A stretch of 61,735 nt of DNA from Acidobacteriota bacterium. GTDB taxonomy: Bacteria; Acidobacteriota; Terriglobia; Terriglobales; Acidobacteriaceae. Location: positions 1 through 61,735 of the forward strand of contig QIAP01000063.1 in NCBI GenBank assembly GCA_003225075.1, read 5' to 3'. Positions 1 through 8,667 of this stretch are shown one piece after another; the first letter of the stretch is position 1, and each line of letters begins with the position of its first letter. The position numbers and the translations under genes were made by a program. The notes under the pieces were generated by a model, which saw nothing but the letters and a program-made list of their open reading frames with translations, searched no databases and was not told the origin of the DNA.

Positions 1-595
1 AGTAATTGCTCATCTGGATCTTGCGTTCCATCACGCCGATCACGGTAAAGCGCACCCCTCCAATCAGCACCGTCTCTCCGACCGCGGGACGTCCGCTAAA
101 CAGTTGCTCACGAATGCGTCCTCCCAGGAACGCCACTCTCCGCCGCTCCAGTTCATCGGCAGCGTTAATCCAGCGTCCCTGGGCCGCTACTTCATTACGC
201 ATTTCGCCGTACTCTGGACACACCCCTCGCACCGCCGCAGTTCCGACCATGCGATCACCGTAGCTGATTCCCGGGCGCCTCACCGTTTCCAGACATGCAT
301 GCTTCACCAATGATGCGTCCTGCTTCACCATGTCGAGATCGGCTTGCTCCAGCAGGACTTTTTTGCCCGCCCGCTGCCCGCCCGGTTGTTCGCTGGTCTG
401 CTGCGGCCAGCAGACCACTGCACCCTTACCAAAAGCATTGAATCCGTTGACCAGGATGCTGCGAAAGCTGCTGCCATAGGCGATCAGCAACGTGACCGTC
501 GCGATTCCCCACACGATGCCGAGCATCGTCAGCAGGCTGCGAGTGTAGTTGCGCTTGAGAGCAATCCAGGCCTCGCGAATGATCTCAGTCAGCAT
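1..595 (-). CDS. MacB-like ABC transporter permease, partial (runs off left edge)
   Basis: About 198 N-terminal residues are visible; the C-terminal FtsX part lies outside the window. The start ATG (595-593) shares its A with the stop codon of the upstream permease (TAATG), so translation is very likely coupled. The N-terminus reads MLTEIIREAWIALKRNY and is followed by a hydrophobic segment (LLTMLGIVWGIATVTLLIAY). After it comes a periplasmic MacB core-type domain containing GQRAGKKVLLEQADLDMV and RRRVAFLGGRIREQLF. MacB/FtsX-type permeases pair with a separate ATPase and move lipoproteins, peptides or drugs or transmit mechanical signals; the substrate here cannot be told. No ATPase gene lies upstream in the window, so the partner may be encoded beyond the left edge. 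Confidence 0.85.
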   Translation of the reverse strand, partial: MLTEIIREAWIALKRNYTRSLLTMLGIVWGIATVTLLIAYGSSFRSILVNGFNAFGKGAVVCWPQQTSEQPGGQRAGKKVLLEQADLDMVKQDASLVKHACLETVRRPGISYGDRMVGTAAVRGVCPEYGEMRNEVAAQGRWINAADELERRRVAFLGGRIREQLFSGRPAVGETVLIGGVRFTVIGVMERKIQMSNY

Positions 596-1854
596 TACCC
601 GCCTGCCTCATAGCGGAGCGCCTCAATGGGATCAATAGAGGCCGCCCGTCTCGCTGGGTACAACGCCGAAAGCACCGCGATCGTTCCCAACAACCCGGTG
701 GCCACCAAACCAGACGTCCAGGTTGGCAACAACCCCGCGAAGAAATCCGGCATGGGCAGCAGGTTCACCAGCGAACAAATGCCATATGCGATGCCCAGTC
801 CGATGCCGCCGCTGATCACCGCAATCAATACTGCCTCGATAAAAAACTGGTGCAGAATGGTGTCTGCGGGCGCACCCAACGCCTTGCGTACACCAATCTC
901 CCGCGTTCGCTCGCGCACCGCGACCAGCATCACATTCATCACCCCGAGGCCGCCTAGAAACAGAGTCACAATTCCGACCGCGCCCAGAAAATACTTCATG
1001 CCATCGGTCATCTGACGAAAAGCTTTTGCTTCTTGCACCGTATCCCAGATAGGACACGCTTCTTTGTCGAGGGGATCGAAATTATGCATGTGCCCCAGCG
1101 CTCGCCGGATCTCACGCTTGCAGGCTTCATGCTGCTCAACTGACTTGGGTGTCACCAGCAACTGATCAAAAGTGGATGGCGTCCCCGGGGGCTTATCGGG
1201 GAAATCGCGGTGCATGGCGGCAAAAGGAACAAAAATCTTGTTCACATCCCAGCCGTCATAACTCGAGTCCTGCTTCTTTTGCGCCATCACTCCGACGACA
1301 ACATAAGGAATCTCGTTCAAATACAGGTTCTGCCCAACCGGATTGCGACCCGGGAACAGTTGTTTGGCAGCATCGGTCCCCAGAAAAGCCACCCGACGAG
1401 CCTCTCGCTGATCATCCCAGTTATAGAAACGTCCCTCGCCAACGCCCAGACTACGAATTTCGCCAAACTGTGGATACGATCCCGTCACCAGCAGTGCTGC
1501 ATTGTTATAGGCGCTATGGGTACGCACCGAGTCCTGCTCCAGTTCAGGAATCGCATATTCGCAGTCAGACGATTGGGCCTGCACGAACGGTACGTCGGCA
1601 TCCTCCCAGTGAATGGCGCGCCCGGCGCGCTGTCCCCCGGCTTGCAGGCTGGTGCGCCCGTGAAACACGATCATGATGTCCTTACCCAAATTCTTGGCTT
1701 GATCTTCCTGCCCTTTGCGCAGGCCTTCCCCGGCGGCAACCATCAGCACAATCGACACGATCCCCCAGGCAATTCCGAACATCGTGAGGAAAGTGCGCAG
1801 CTTATGCGACCACAAGGTGCGGAGAACGTCGCCAATGAGATCGCGCAGCACCAT
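595..1854 (-). CDS. MacB-like ABC transporter permease
   Basis: A 419-residue inner-membrane permease of the MacB/FtsX family. One N-terminal membrane segment (LRTFLTMFGIAWGIVSIVLM) precedes a periplasmic domain of roughly 220 residues. Three C-terminal membrane segments start around FLGAVGIVTLFLGGLGVMNV. The cytoplasmic loop RTREIGVRKALGA and the tail PARRAASIDPIEALRYE are family hallmarks. ATG at 1854 is preferred because it fits the usual short N-terminus; an in-frame GTG at 1896 would add 14 residues. It overlaps the next permease by one base, so the two probably form a heterodimer. Such unequal permease pairs are common in Acidobacteriota. Substrate unknown. Confidence 0.85.
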   Translation of the reverse strand: MVLRDLIGDVLRTLWSHKLRTFLTMFGIAWGIVSIVLMVAAGEGLRKGQEDQAKNLGKDIMIVFHGRTSLQAGGQRAGRAIHWEDADVPFVQAQSSDCEYAIPELEQDSVRTHSAYNNAALLVTGSYPQFGEIRSLGVGEGRFYNWDDQREARRVAFLGTDAAKQLFPGRNPVGQNLYLNEIPYVVVGVMAQKKQDSSYDGWDVNKIFVPFAAMHRDFPDKPPGTPSTFDQLLVTPKSVEQHEACKREIRRALGHMHNFDPLDKEACPIWDTVQEAKAFRQMTDGMKYFLGAVGIVTLFLGGLGVMNVMLVAVRERTREIGVRKALGAPADTILHQFFIEAVLIAVISGGIGLGIAYGICSLVNLLPMPDFFAGLLPTWTSGLVATGLLGTIAVLSALYPARRAASIDPIEALRYEAGG

Positions 1855-2115
1855 CGTCAATGCTTTGGACGCGCCCGCCCGGTGAACGTGAGCCACTTAT
1901 AGACTAGCGTCGCGTCTTATCCAGATACGTTGTTCAGAGTAGTTTTGTTGCAGAAATCGGTTCCGGATTGCTTCTGAGTAGGACTGGGCAGACACCCATT
2001 CGTGGCGCAGGTGGGCACAATTTAAACGGACAACTAACCTAGGCGACAACTAATGTGAGATCCCGGCGAAAGAGGAATTTAGGGGATTGTGGGATTGTAA
2101 GCATCAGATGACGCG

Positions 2116-2140
2116 CTCCGTGTCTCTGTGCCTCCGTGGC
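2116..2140 (+). repeat. 25-nt dispersed repeat, copy 1
   Basis: The sequence begins CTCCGTGTCTCTGTGCCTCC and continues GTGGC. Near-identical copies lie at 29183-29207 (opposite strand) and 61518-61542. Each pair of copies differs at one or two positions in the middle. This copy lies 10 bases beyond the trmFO stop. The rest of the 1855-2150 intergenic stretch shows no gene. Confidence 0.75.
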
Positions 2141-2150
2141 AAGTGCGCTT

Positions 2151-3548
2151 TCACCCCGCTGCCGCCACCATTCCAGCCCTCTCCATCCACCCCTCAAATT
2201 CCCGCAACGCGAGTTCGCATTGCCGGCGGCGCCTCGCCTGCCGGTCGCGAATTCTCGTTTCGAGTGCAGGCAGGAGATCAAACGTGATGTTCGCCGGCTG
2301 AAAATTCTTCGCATTCGCATGCGTAATATAGTGCACCAGGGATCCAAACGCGGAGGACCGTGGTGGTACCAGGGGCTCCGCTCCGATACTCAGTGCCGCA
2401 GCATGAATTCCCGCCATCAGGCCGGTCGCAATCGACTCGACATACCCCTCGACTCCGCAAATCTGTCCGGCAAATAGAACTCGCGGATGTTTCCTCATCT
2501 GCAGCGTCACGTTCAGCAGCGACGGCGAATTGATGTAAGTATTGCGGTGCATTTGCCCATAGCGCAAGAATTGCGCATTTTCCAGTCCCGGAATCAGCCG
2601 CAGCACGCGCGCCTGCTCGCCAAACTTCAAATGATTTTGAAATCCGACCAGATTGTAGGAATCAGCCCGCAGATTCTCTTTGCGCAATTGCACCACGGCG
2701 TAGGGCTGCTGCCCGTTCCGCGGATCTCGTAGTCCCACAGGCTTCATCGGTCCAAATCGCAGCGTATCTCGCCCACGCCGCGCAGTTTCTTCGATGGGCA
2801 GACAGGCTTCAAAGTAATTCAGCTTTTCCCATTCCCGCGCCTCTACCGATTCCGCCGAAATCAGCGCTTCATAGAATCGCTCATACTCTTCCCTCGTCAT
2901 CGGGCAATTGATGTAATCCGCCGATCCCTTGTCGTAGCGCGCCGCCGTATACACACGCGACATATCGATCGAATCCGCTTCTACAATCGGACTGATCGAG
3001 TCATAGAAGTAGAGGCGCGGATGTCGGACGGCAGTGTCGCTCGACGACCCGTTCGAAACCTCGCTTAGCCGCACAATTTCCTGCGACAACGCATCCGACG
3101 TGAGCGGACCACTCGCAATGACCGTGACTGGGTCTCGATCAATTAGCGCGACCTCTTCGCGCCGCACCGTAATCAGCGGCTCATTCGAAATCGCCTCGGT
3201 CACTTTTTCTGCAAAGGCGATGCGATCTACCGCCAGCGCATGTCCCGCAGGGACGGCACATTCTCGCGCAATCTCAATCAGCAGCGAGCCCGCCCTGCGC
3301 AGTTCTTCCTTCAGCAGCCAGGGCGCGGTGTTCACGGTCTCGGATTTCAGGGAATTTGAACAGACCAGTTCGGCGAAGTCACTCGTCCGATGCGCCGGGG
3401 TCGACCGTAACGGTCGCATCTCGAAGAGTTCAACAGCCATGCCACGCCGCGCGCATTGCCACGCGGCTTCCGAACCAGCCAGTCCGGCGCCCACAATCCT
3501 GATGTTGGGGATGTTAACTTTCACGACAGGTAACCGCTTCGACGGCAT
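2151..3548 (-). CDS. trmFO: Methylenetetrahydrofolate-tRNA-(uracil-5-)-methyltransferase TrmFO
   Basis: A folate- and FAD-dependent enzyme that makes 5-methyluridine at position 54 of the tRNA T loop. The 465-residue protein has the FAD dinucleotide-binding motif VGAGLAGSEAAW near residues 19-30, ELFEMRP after it, and the TrmFO-typical stretch FAELVCSNSLKS. Near the C-terminus FAGQICGVEGYVESIATG is also diagnostic. Length fits the family (about 435-470). The ATG at 3548 has GGAAAG about 6 nt upstream and overlaps the end of the preceding small gene by 35 nt, so the pair is probably co-transcribed. An internal GTG near 3518 is possible but lacks a ribosome-binding site. Confidence 0.95.
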   Translation of the reverse strand: MPSKRLPVVKVNIPNIRIVGAGLAGSEAAWQCARRGMAVELFEMRPLRSTPAHRTSDFAELVCSNSLKSETVNTAPWLLKEELRRAGSLLIEIARECAVPAGHALAVDRIAFAEKVTEAISNEPLITVRREEVALIDRDPVTVIASGPLTSDALSQEIVRLSEVSNGSSSDTAVRHPRLYFYDSISPIVEADSIDMSRVYTAARYDKGSADYINCPMTREEYERFYEALISAESVEAREWEKLNYFEACLPIEETARRGRDTLRFGPMKPVGLRDPRNGQQPYAVVQLRKENLRADSYNLVGFQNHLKFGEQARVLRLIPGLENAQFLRYGQMHRNTYINSPSLLNVTLQMRKHPRVLFAGQICGVEGYVESIATGLMAGIHAAALSIGAEPLVPPRSSAFGSLVHYITHANAKNFQPANITFDLLPALETRIRDRQARRRRQCELALREFEGWMERAGMVAAAG

Positions 3549-3786
3549 GAATCAGTCTTTCCAATTGCTCGGTTTCATAAGGAGTGAGTTCATCGCGGGC
3601 GAACGTCCGGACATCTTTAAGCGACACCCCAAGGTTGGACCAGTCATCGGCCAAGCCTGACGGCATCGGCCACGCTTGTAATAAATAGCGCAGCGCTTTC
3701 AGGCAGCGGCGGTGGCACCACGCATTCAGAAGGCAGTCGATGTACTCCGACAATTCCTGCTTCCGGCTCTCTTCAACGCTATCCAC
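3514..3786 (-). CDS. Small hypothetical protein upstream of trmFO
   Basis: A 90-residue soluble, mostly helical protein with a GTG start. Residues such as CLLNAWCHRRCLKALRYLLQ give a Cys/Arg-rich helix; the C-terminal half is acidic (DELTPYETEQLERLIHAVEA). I do not recognise a family. It overlaps trmFO by 35 nt, which suggests one transcript. On the minus strand a TATAAT box lies only 8 nt upstream of the GTG, so the message could be nearly leaderless. It is kept as a gene because of its coupling to trmFO and its plausible protein-like composition; no function is assigned. Confidence 0.6.
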   Translation of the reverse strand: MDSVEESRKQELSEYIDCLLNAWCHRRCLKALRYLLQAWPMPSGLADDWSNLGVSLKDVRTFARDELTPYETEQLERLIHAVEAVTCRES

Positions 3787-3793
3787 AGTACAA

Positions 3794-3800
3794 TATTATA
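3794..3800. promoter_or_regulatory. Possible divergent -10 elements
   Basis: In the 50-bp gap between two divergent genes the minus strand reads TATAAT (3800-3795) and the plus strand TATTAT (3794-3799). No good -35 box is visible for either direction, so this is only a weak promoter call. Confidence 0.3.
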
Positions 3801-3836
3801 CGGTTGTTACACATCACATCGCGGGGGAGGCAGCTC

Positions 3837-4362
3837 ATGGCGCATATCGCTGATCGAAGCCGAACAGGCGAGTCCGGAAGTTAAAGAAATTTAAGAGAAA
3901 CTTCTGCGTGGCAAGCCAGGCAACGTCCAGAAGGCGCTTGCCCACCGTCCTGAGTTACTGAAAAACTTTCTTGCCTTCTACGCCAGCGTTGGCCGCTCGC
4001 TCGAACGCAAGCTCTACGAGATGATTTACATCCGTGTCTCCTGGATTAACCGGTGCAACTATTGACTCCAGCACCATCTCGCTTCGTCGAAGCGAGTAGG
4101 GTTGACAGCAGATGACTGGAAAGCGCTGAAACAGGGGGACGACAGCCGATTCGGCGAGAAAGAGCGGGCCGCGCTCTCCTACGCCGAGAAGTTAACAAAG
4201 AGCTTGCAGGAGATCACTGATCCCGATGTGCAGGCGCTGAAGAAATATTTCTCTGAGCCCGAAATCGTTGACCTGCACTTACTAACCGGCTTAGTCAACC
4301 TGACCAACCGCCTTACTGATCCCCTGGGATTAGAAGTGGAGTTCCCCGAAGAAAAGATCTAG
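3837..4362 (+). pseudogene. AhpD-like (carboxymuconolactone decarboxylase family) selenoprotein, CxxU active site, N-terminal lesions
   Basis: A strong GGGGGAGG site six bases upstream fixes the start at ATG 3837 (MAHI). The frame then jumps to SLIEAEQASPEVKEI, consistent with loss of two bases from a TCTC run near 3848. A TAA at 3892-3894 replaces an expected Tyr codon. After that the frame is clean: RPELLKNFLAFYASVG, then WINRCNY, an in-frame TGA at 4063-4065, then LQHHLASSKRVGLTADDW to the stop at 4362. The TGA falls on the second cysteine of the AhpD-family CxxCxxxH redox motif, giving CNYU-LQHH. A perfect SECIS-like hairpin follows. Restored length would be about 175 residues. AhpD-like proteins are thiol/selenol peroxidase-type enzymes. 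The gene is convergent with selB (12 bp apart). The two N-terminal lesions mean it is a recent pseudogene or contains sequence errors; ATG 4021 would give only a truncated form. Confidence 0.7.
4078..4096 (+). promoter_or_regulatory. Bacterial SECIS hairpin of the AhpD-like gene
   Basis: A perfect 8-bp stem, CTCGCTTC paired with GAAGCGAG, closes a three-base loop GUC (4086-4088). The loop starts 21 nt after the UGA at 4063-4065. A G-U start of the apical loop and this spacing are the known requirements for SelB-directed selenocysteine insertion in bacteria. Confidence 0.75.
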
Positions 4363-4374
4363 GGCGTGAACGAT

Positions 4375-6291
4375 TCACAGAATCACCCGTTCGTCCCCGA
4401 CGCGCCGCGTCACCCGTTCGCGGTCCAAATACTCGAGCAGCGGAATTGCATACTTTCGGCTCACTCCAGTGAGCTCTTTGAATCGAGTAACATCAATCTT
4501 CGGCGACTTCATCTTGTATGACGCCATTTCCCGCCGCAACCTTTCCAACGCGCTGTGATGAAAGACCAGTTCCTCTGAAATCTTGATCAACAGCTTCTCA
4601 CGCAGCAGCAAGGTGACGATCTTTTGCGCGCGAGACTTATCCACTTTCAGTCCGGCGAGGACGTCCTTGATCGCCGGCACTTTGAGCCCGGCGGACGCAA
4701 ACGCTGTTTCGATGGTTTTCTTTGCCTCCGATTCTTCATCCTTCATCACCACGCCGCGGCCAGGAAGTCGCACGAGCTCGCCCGCGACCTCAATCTTCTT
4801 CTCATTTACCAGCGACTGCACTACCGCTGAAAATACCTCCGGCGATGCTTTCACCGCCTCGCGCAGCGCTTCCTTGCCGATTCCCGCTACCAGTGGATTT
4901 CGCTGGTGAAAATCCTCAACCGTGCTTGCGAGGAACAATTTCAGGCCTTCGATGGCAGGCGCGTCAGCCAGCAAATCTCCGATTCGCAGCACATGCCGCT
5001 GCCGTGCTGCCTCCGCAAGATGGTGTTCGAGCACTTGCCTGGTCCATCCAGTCTCGGCAACTAACCGGGAGAGGGGCAATCCATCATGGTGGCGCCGGGC
5101 TATGCGCGTCCTGAGAATCGACTGCGGATCGCCGTCATCCAGAGCTTTCAAAAAGGATTGGCGAATCTCTTTTTTCGTCCTCGGCAGCGGCATCGCATCC
5201 AGCACTACCCCGCCCCCAATCGTCGCCACCGGCGAAAATTGTCGCAGGATGAAACGATCTCCGGGCAGCAACAGCGCCGGCTCCGCCAACCGCAATTGCG
5301 CGTAGCCTGCCTCCCCAGCCCCCAGTTGCTTCTTCCCATACAGCAGAACGTCCGCAATCGTCTCCATGGTGTAGCAATGAAAGTGCAAGCGAGCCCGGTC
5401 TTTCAACGGCTTCGCGGAAGGCAATAAAGACAGCTTCACATCAAGCCTCGACGTCGATTGAAAGGTAGCAGTTGGCGCCAGCGTCATGCCGCGCGCAAGT
5501 TCTTCCGTGCTGACGCTCGCCAGGTTTAATGCTGTCCTTTGACCCGCGACGGCTTGCTCCGCCGCCTGCCCGTGGACTTGCAGGCCCCGCACCCGCACCA
5601 GTTTGCCACCAGGAAAAACTTCCAGCTCCTTGTCCTTGCGAATCGCCCCCGAGATCAGCGTACCTGTAACCACTGTGCCAAACCCTTTCATGGTGAATAC
5701 GCGATCGATCGGCAAACGTGCCAGCGCACTGGAGTCTTTCGCCGGCACTTCCGACGCAGCTTTCGCCAGCGCTCGCTTGAGCTCGTCGAGCCCCGCGGCA
5801 GTAAGCGAACTGACTGCCACTGTCGCAAAACTTGCGGAATCACGATTCCCAGAATCAAGAGACGAGCCCCGCAAGTAGTCTTCGACTTCGAGCCGCACCA
5901 CTTCCAGAGTGTCGCGATCGACAAGATCCGATTTTGTCAGCACCGCGATCCCTCGGCGCACCGACAGCATGCGGCAGATATCGAAGTGCTCGCGTGTCTG
6001 CGGCTTGATGCCCTCGTCCGCCGCGATCACCAGCAACACCAGGTCAATTCCGCCCACTCCCGCCAGCATGTTGCGCACAAACCGTTCGTGTCCCGGCACG
6101 TCCACGAATCCGAGCCGCAAGACATCTCCTCCCGGCGCCAGTAGCTCCAGATGCGCGAAGCCGATATCAATCGTGATGCCGCGCCGTTTTTCTTCTTCCA
6201 GGCGGTCAGCGTCAATCCCGGTGAGTGCTTTGACCAGCGCGGTCTTGCCATGATCGATGTGTCCCGCGGTGCCAACAATGACGGATTTCAT
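4375..6291 (-). CDS. selB: Selenocysteine-specific translation elongation factor SelB
   Basis: A GTPase that binds Sec-tRNA(Sec) and the SECIS hairpin and delivers selenocysteine at UGA. The 638-residue protein starts with the G1 motif [48 protein letters not shown] and the guanine-specificity motif LTKSDLVD follow. Elongation-factor beta-barrel domains come next ([14 protein letters not shown]). The C-terminal 250 residues form the SelB winged-helix repeats that contact SECIS RNA; the last reads [20 protein letters not shown], as in known SelB. Length is close to E. coli SelB (614). Its 3' end is 12 bp from the convergent AhpD-like selenoprotein gene. selA lies about 36 kb away at 42629. Confidence 0.96.
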   Translation of the reverse strand: MKSVIVGTAGHIDHGKTALVKALTGIDADRLEEEKRRGITIDIGFAHLELLAPGGDVLRLGFVDVPGHERFVRNMLAGVGGIDLVLLVIAADEGIKPQTREHFDICRMLSVRRGIAVLTKSDLVDRDTLEVVRLEVEDYLRGSSLDSGNRDSASFATVAVSSLTAAGLDELKRALAKAASEVPAKDSSALARLPIDRVFTMKGFGTVVTGTLISGAIRKDKELEVFPGGKLVRVRGLQVHGQAAEQAVAGQRTALNLASVSTEELARGMTLAPTATFQSTSRLDVKLSLLPSAKPLKDRARLHFHCYTMETIADVLLYGKKQLGAGEAGYAQLRLAEPALLLPGDRFILRQFSPVATIGGGVVLDAMPLPRTKKEIRQSFLKALDDGDPQSILRTRIARRHHDGLPLSRLVAETGWTRQVLEHHLAEAARQRHVLRIGDLLADAPAIEGLKLFLASTVEDFHQRNPLVAGIGKEALREAVKASPEVFSAVVQSLVNEKKIEVAGELVRLPGRGVVMKDEESEAKKTIETAFASAGLKVPAIKDVLAGLKVDKSRAQKIVTLLLREKLLIKISEELVFHHSALERLRREMASYKMKSPKIDVTRFKELTGVSRKYAIPLLEYLDRERVTRRVGDERVIL

Positions 6292-6517
6292 GAGAACTGA
6301 TCTGTCCCAAACTGATTTTCAAGAAATTGATTTCGAGAAAAACACTCGCAAACTCATTCAATGTCTATCCGGAGAAAACAATTAGTATAAGCGTCAAGTT
6401 TTCTTTGAATAGACCATGGGCTCACTCTCTATCATCTATGAACACACATAAACGGGACTCATTCCCATCATCTCCCGTATACTTTTCCATCTTTTAATAT
6501 CTTAACGAGGTCGCGCC

Positions 6518-6856
6518 ATGTCCAAACGTAAATGGCTGTTCTTTGCAACCTTCGTAGCTGTGTGTCTTATCGCGGTGGGCGCCTGGTTTCTGTTAAGGAA
6601 GCCGCAACTCATGCCCCACGAGCTGACCGGCACCGTCGTCGCCGTCAACGCGAAGCCGCATAAACTTACCGTGCATAACGAGGACATGCCCGGCGTGATG
6701 AGAGCGATGGACATGGATTATGACGTGAAAGATCCCGCGATACTCACCACCCTGAAGCCAGGCGACGCTATCCACGCTACCTTACTGACCAACGGGGATG
6801 ACGTGTGGCTGCTGGAAAACGTCGCGGTGGTGACCCAGCCACCCCGCGTACAGTAA
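6518..6856 (+). CDS. Membrane-anchored CusF-like copper-binding domain protein
   Basis: A 112-residue protein with an N-terminal membrane anchor (residues about 6-26, FFATFVAVCLIAVGAWFLL) and a small periplasmic beta-barrel-like domain. The segment LTGTVVAVNAKPHKLTVHNE followed by DMPGVMRAMDMDYDV resembles the CusF/Sco-associated domain, where His and Met residues bind Cu(I) or Ag(I). The end (LKPGDAIHATLLTNGDDVWL) also fits. It stands alone, with no Sco1 or Cus pump genes beside it. ACGAGG lies about 9 nt upstream of the ATG. Copper binding is inferred from family resemblance; a general role in cytochrome oxidase maturation is equally possible. Confidence 0.65.
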   Translation: MSKRKWLFFATFVAVCLIAVGAWFLLRKPQLMPHELTGTVVAVNAKPHKLTVHNEDMPGVMRAMDMDYDVKDPAILTTLKPGDAIHATLLTNGDDVWLLENVAVVTQPPRVQ

Positions 6857-7033
6857 CGTTACGCGCCCACTACACCAACCACGGTAGGCCAATTTCACTG
6901 TCTTAGTCGCAGAAATTGCACACTGTTCTGTCGCTTTCCCACAGTATTCCGCCGGAGACCAGTATTTGCAGCCTTTTCCACTGGCCCCGGACGTGCTCTT
7001 AGCTGTTTGCGCGCATCATAAGGCTTACGGACC

Positions 7034-7810
7034 ATGCCCCTGGCGATCACAACCGACTTGCTGAAAATGGGAATAGTAGCGGTGACCCTATGTGGGATCG
7101 GCCTCGCCCAGCGGGGAAACAGCGCACTCTCTCTGCAGTCCATCGTCCAGGAAATGGAAAAGGCCCAATCCGAAGCTCATCCTCAGGTTTCCTATCAGGT
7201 CATTCGCGAATACCGCCTGTTCACCACAAATGCATCGGCCGCTGATTCAGAAGTCATAGCCAAAGTGGATTTCCGCCCACCCAGCAGCAAGGACTACGAC
7301 ATTGAAAAGCGTTCCGGCAGCACCCGCGGTGAGCAGGTCGTACGCCGGATTCTGGATCATGAAGTAGAGTCCGCGCGCAAGGGTAGACAAGCCCGCACCG
7401 ACGCCGTGACCAGTGATAACTATGATTTCACCTACGTTGGTGAAAGTGTTTTCGACGGTCAGCCCTGTTATCTCCTGGGCCTGAGCCCCAAACGCAAACA
7501 AAAAGATCTGATCTCAGGGCAGGCGTGGGTCGATAAACAATCCTTTCTGGTGCGCCACATCGAGGGAGAAATCTCCAAACCACCGTCGTGGTGGCTGAAG
7601 AAGGTACGAGTCAAACTCGCCTTTGCGGATGTGGACGGAACTTGGCTGCAGACCAGCATGGAAGCTGTCGCCGACGTCCGTTTGCTTGGTCCGCATACCT
7701 TAACTTCACGAATTCTCGACTATCGTAGCGCAGATGTAGTGGCCTCCAGAGCACCGGCGCCCGTCGGCGTGCATTTCCAAAATCGCAGCACCAGGCGCAC
7801 AACGCAGTAA
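7034..7810 (+). CDS. Secreted LolA/outer-membrane lipoprotein-sorting-like protein
   Basis: A 258-residue exported protein. An N-terminal hydrophobic segment (MGIVAVTLCGIGLAQ) looks like a signal peptide. The mature part has the features of LolA-like/DUF2092-type beta sheets: SYQVIREYRLFTTN, repeated strands, then DFTYVGESVFDGQPCYLLGL and AWVDKQSFLVRHIEGEI. Such proteins are frequent in Acidobacteriota and are thought to bind lipid moieties in the periplasm, but this is not shown for this family. No obvious operon partner. The C-terminus is basic (STRRTTQ). ATG at 7034 could be replaced by ATG 7067 just before the hydrophobic core. Confidence 0.65.
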   Translation: MPLAITTDLLKMGIVAVTLCGIGLAQRGNSALSLQSIVQEMEKAQSEAHPQVSYQVIREYRLFTTNASAADSEVIAKVDFRPPSSKDYDIEKRSGSTRGEQVVRRILDHEVESARKGRQARTDAVTSDNYDFTYVGESVFDGQPCYLLGLSPKRKQKDLISGQAWVDKQSFLVRHIEGEISKPPSWWLKKVRVKLAFADVDGTWLQTSMEAVADVRLLGPHTLTSRILDYRSADVVASRAPAPVGVHFQNRSTRRTTQ

Positions 7811-7894
7811 TCTGCCTTCCGCTGTCTTCACCTAAATTCTCCCCAACTGTGTTCCAGACTGGAATTTGCTGGCAAAATTATGTTTCCAGGTGCC

Positions 7895-8575
7895 ATGCAG
7901 ACCAGCATCCGCATTCGTCCAGCCGTCCCCGCAGACATCCCGGTGCTGCGTGGGTTGATCGAAGCCTCCGTGCGCGGCCTGCAGACGCAGGACTACACCC
8001 CTACTCAGCTTGAAGGCGCGCTGAAATCCGTTTACGGTGTGGATAGCCAGTTGATCGCGGACGGCACGTACTACGTGGCAGAAGCCAGCTCCGCCGAAGC
8101 CAACCTCGCTGACGAAAAGTTGGCTGAAGCCGTGCTTGCCGAAGCAACGCCTAACGAAGCGAGGGCTGCTGAAACCAAAGCTCCCGAAACCGAAAGTCCC
8201 GAGACAAAGACAAAGCCTGCACCGCCACAGTCAGTCATCGTCGGTTGCGGCGGCTGGAGTAAGCGCAAGACTCTTTACGGCGGCGATCACTGGACGGGCC
8301 GCGAGGACGCGCTACTGGACCCTCGCCACGACACCGCCAAAATTCGCGCCTTCTTCATACACCCCGCATGGGCGCGACGTGGCATTGGCAGCATGATTCT
8401 GGAAACTTGTGAACGCGCCGCCAGATCCGAGGGGTTCACCCGCCTCGAAATGGGTGCCACTCTAACCGGGGTGCCGTTCTATGAGGCCAAAGGTTATGTC
8501 GCGTTGGAGCATCTCGCGGTCCCCCTGGCGGACGGCGAATCGCTCCCCATCGTCCGCATGGCCAAACAAATGTAG
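7895..8575 (+). CDS. GNAT-family N-acetyltransferase with Ala/Glu-rich insert
   Basis: A 226-residue acetyl-CoA-dependent acyltransferase. IRIRPAVPADIPVLRGLIEA opens the fold. The acetyl-CoA loop follows AFFIHPAWARRGIGSMILE (RRGIGS being the Q/RxxGxG/A motif), and the end is FYEAKGYVALEHLAV. Between the second and third strands sits a low-complexity insert of about 50 residues rich in Ala, Glu and Thr, with loose repeats such as AEASSAEANLADEKLAEAV and ETKAPETESPETKTKPA; typical family members lack it. ATG 7895 has AGGTG just upstream; ATG 7880 would add five residues. Substrate unknown. Confidence 0.8.
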   Translation: MQTSIRIRPAVPADIPVLRGLIEASVRGLQTQDYTPTQLEGALKSVYGVDSQLIADGTYYVAEASSAEANLADEKLAEAVLAEATPNEARAAETKAPETESPETKTKPAPPQSVIVGCGGWSKRKTLYGGDHWTGREDALLDPRHDTAKIRAFFIHPAWARRGIGSMILETCERAARSEGFTRLEMGATLTGVPFYEAKGYVALEHLAVPLADGESLPIVRMAKQM

Positions 8576-8667
8576 TCGCGGAGACGTCCTCGCCGATGCG
8601 CAAAGCCGCAGTCTGCTCTGCCACATAGCCGCTTGATTACCTTTCCAGTCAGGAACTTTTTTCGGGA

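Noticed and set aside
3892-3894. TAA read as another recoded codon in the AhpD-like gene
   Set aside because: No known bacterial system inserts an amino acid at UAA here; a Tyr-to-stop change or a sequence error is simpler.
4063-4065. UGA in the AhpD-like gene as mere decay
   Set aside because: It lies exactly at the redox Cys and is followed by a perfect 8-bp GU-loop hairpin at the right distance, so recoding is the better explanation.
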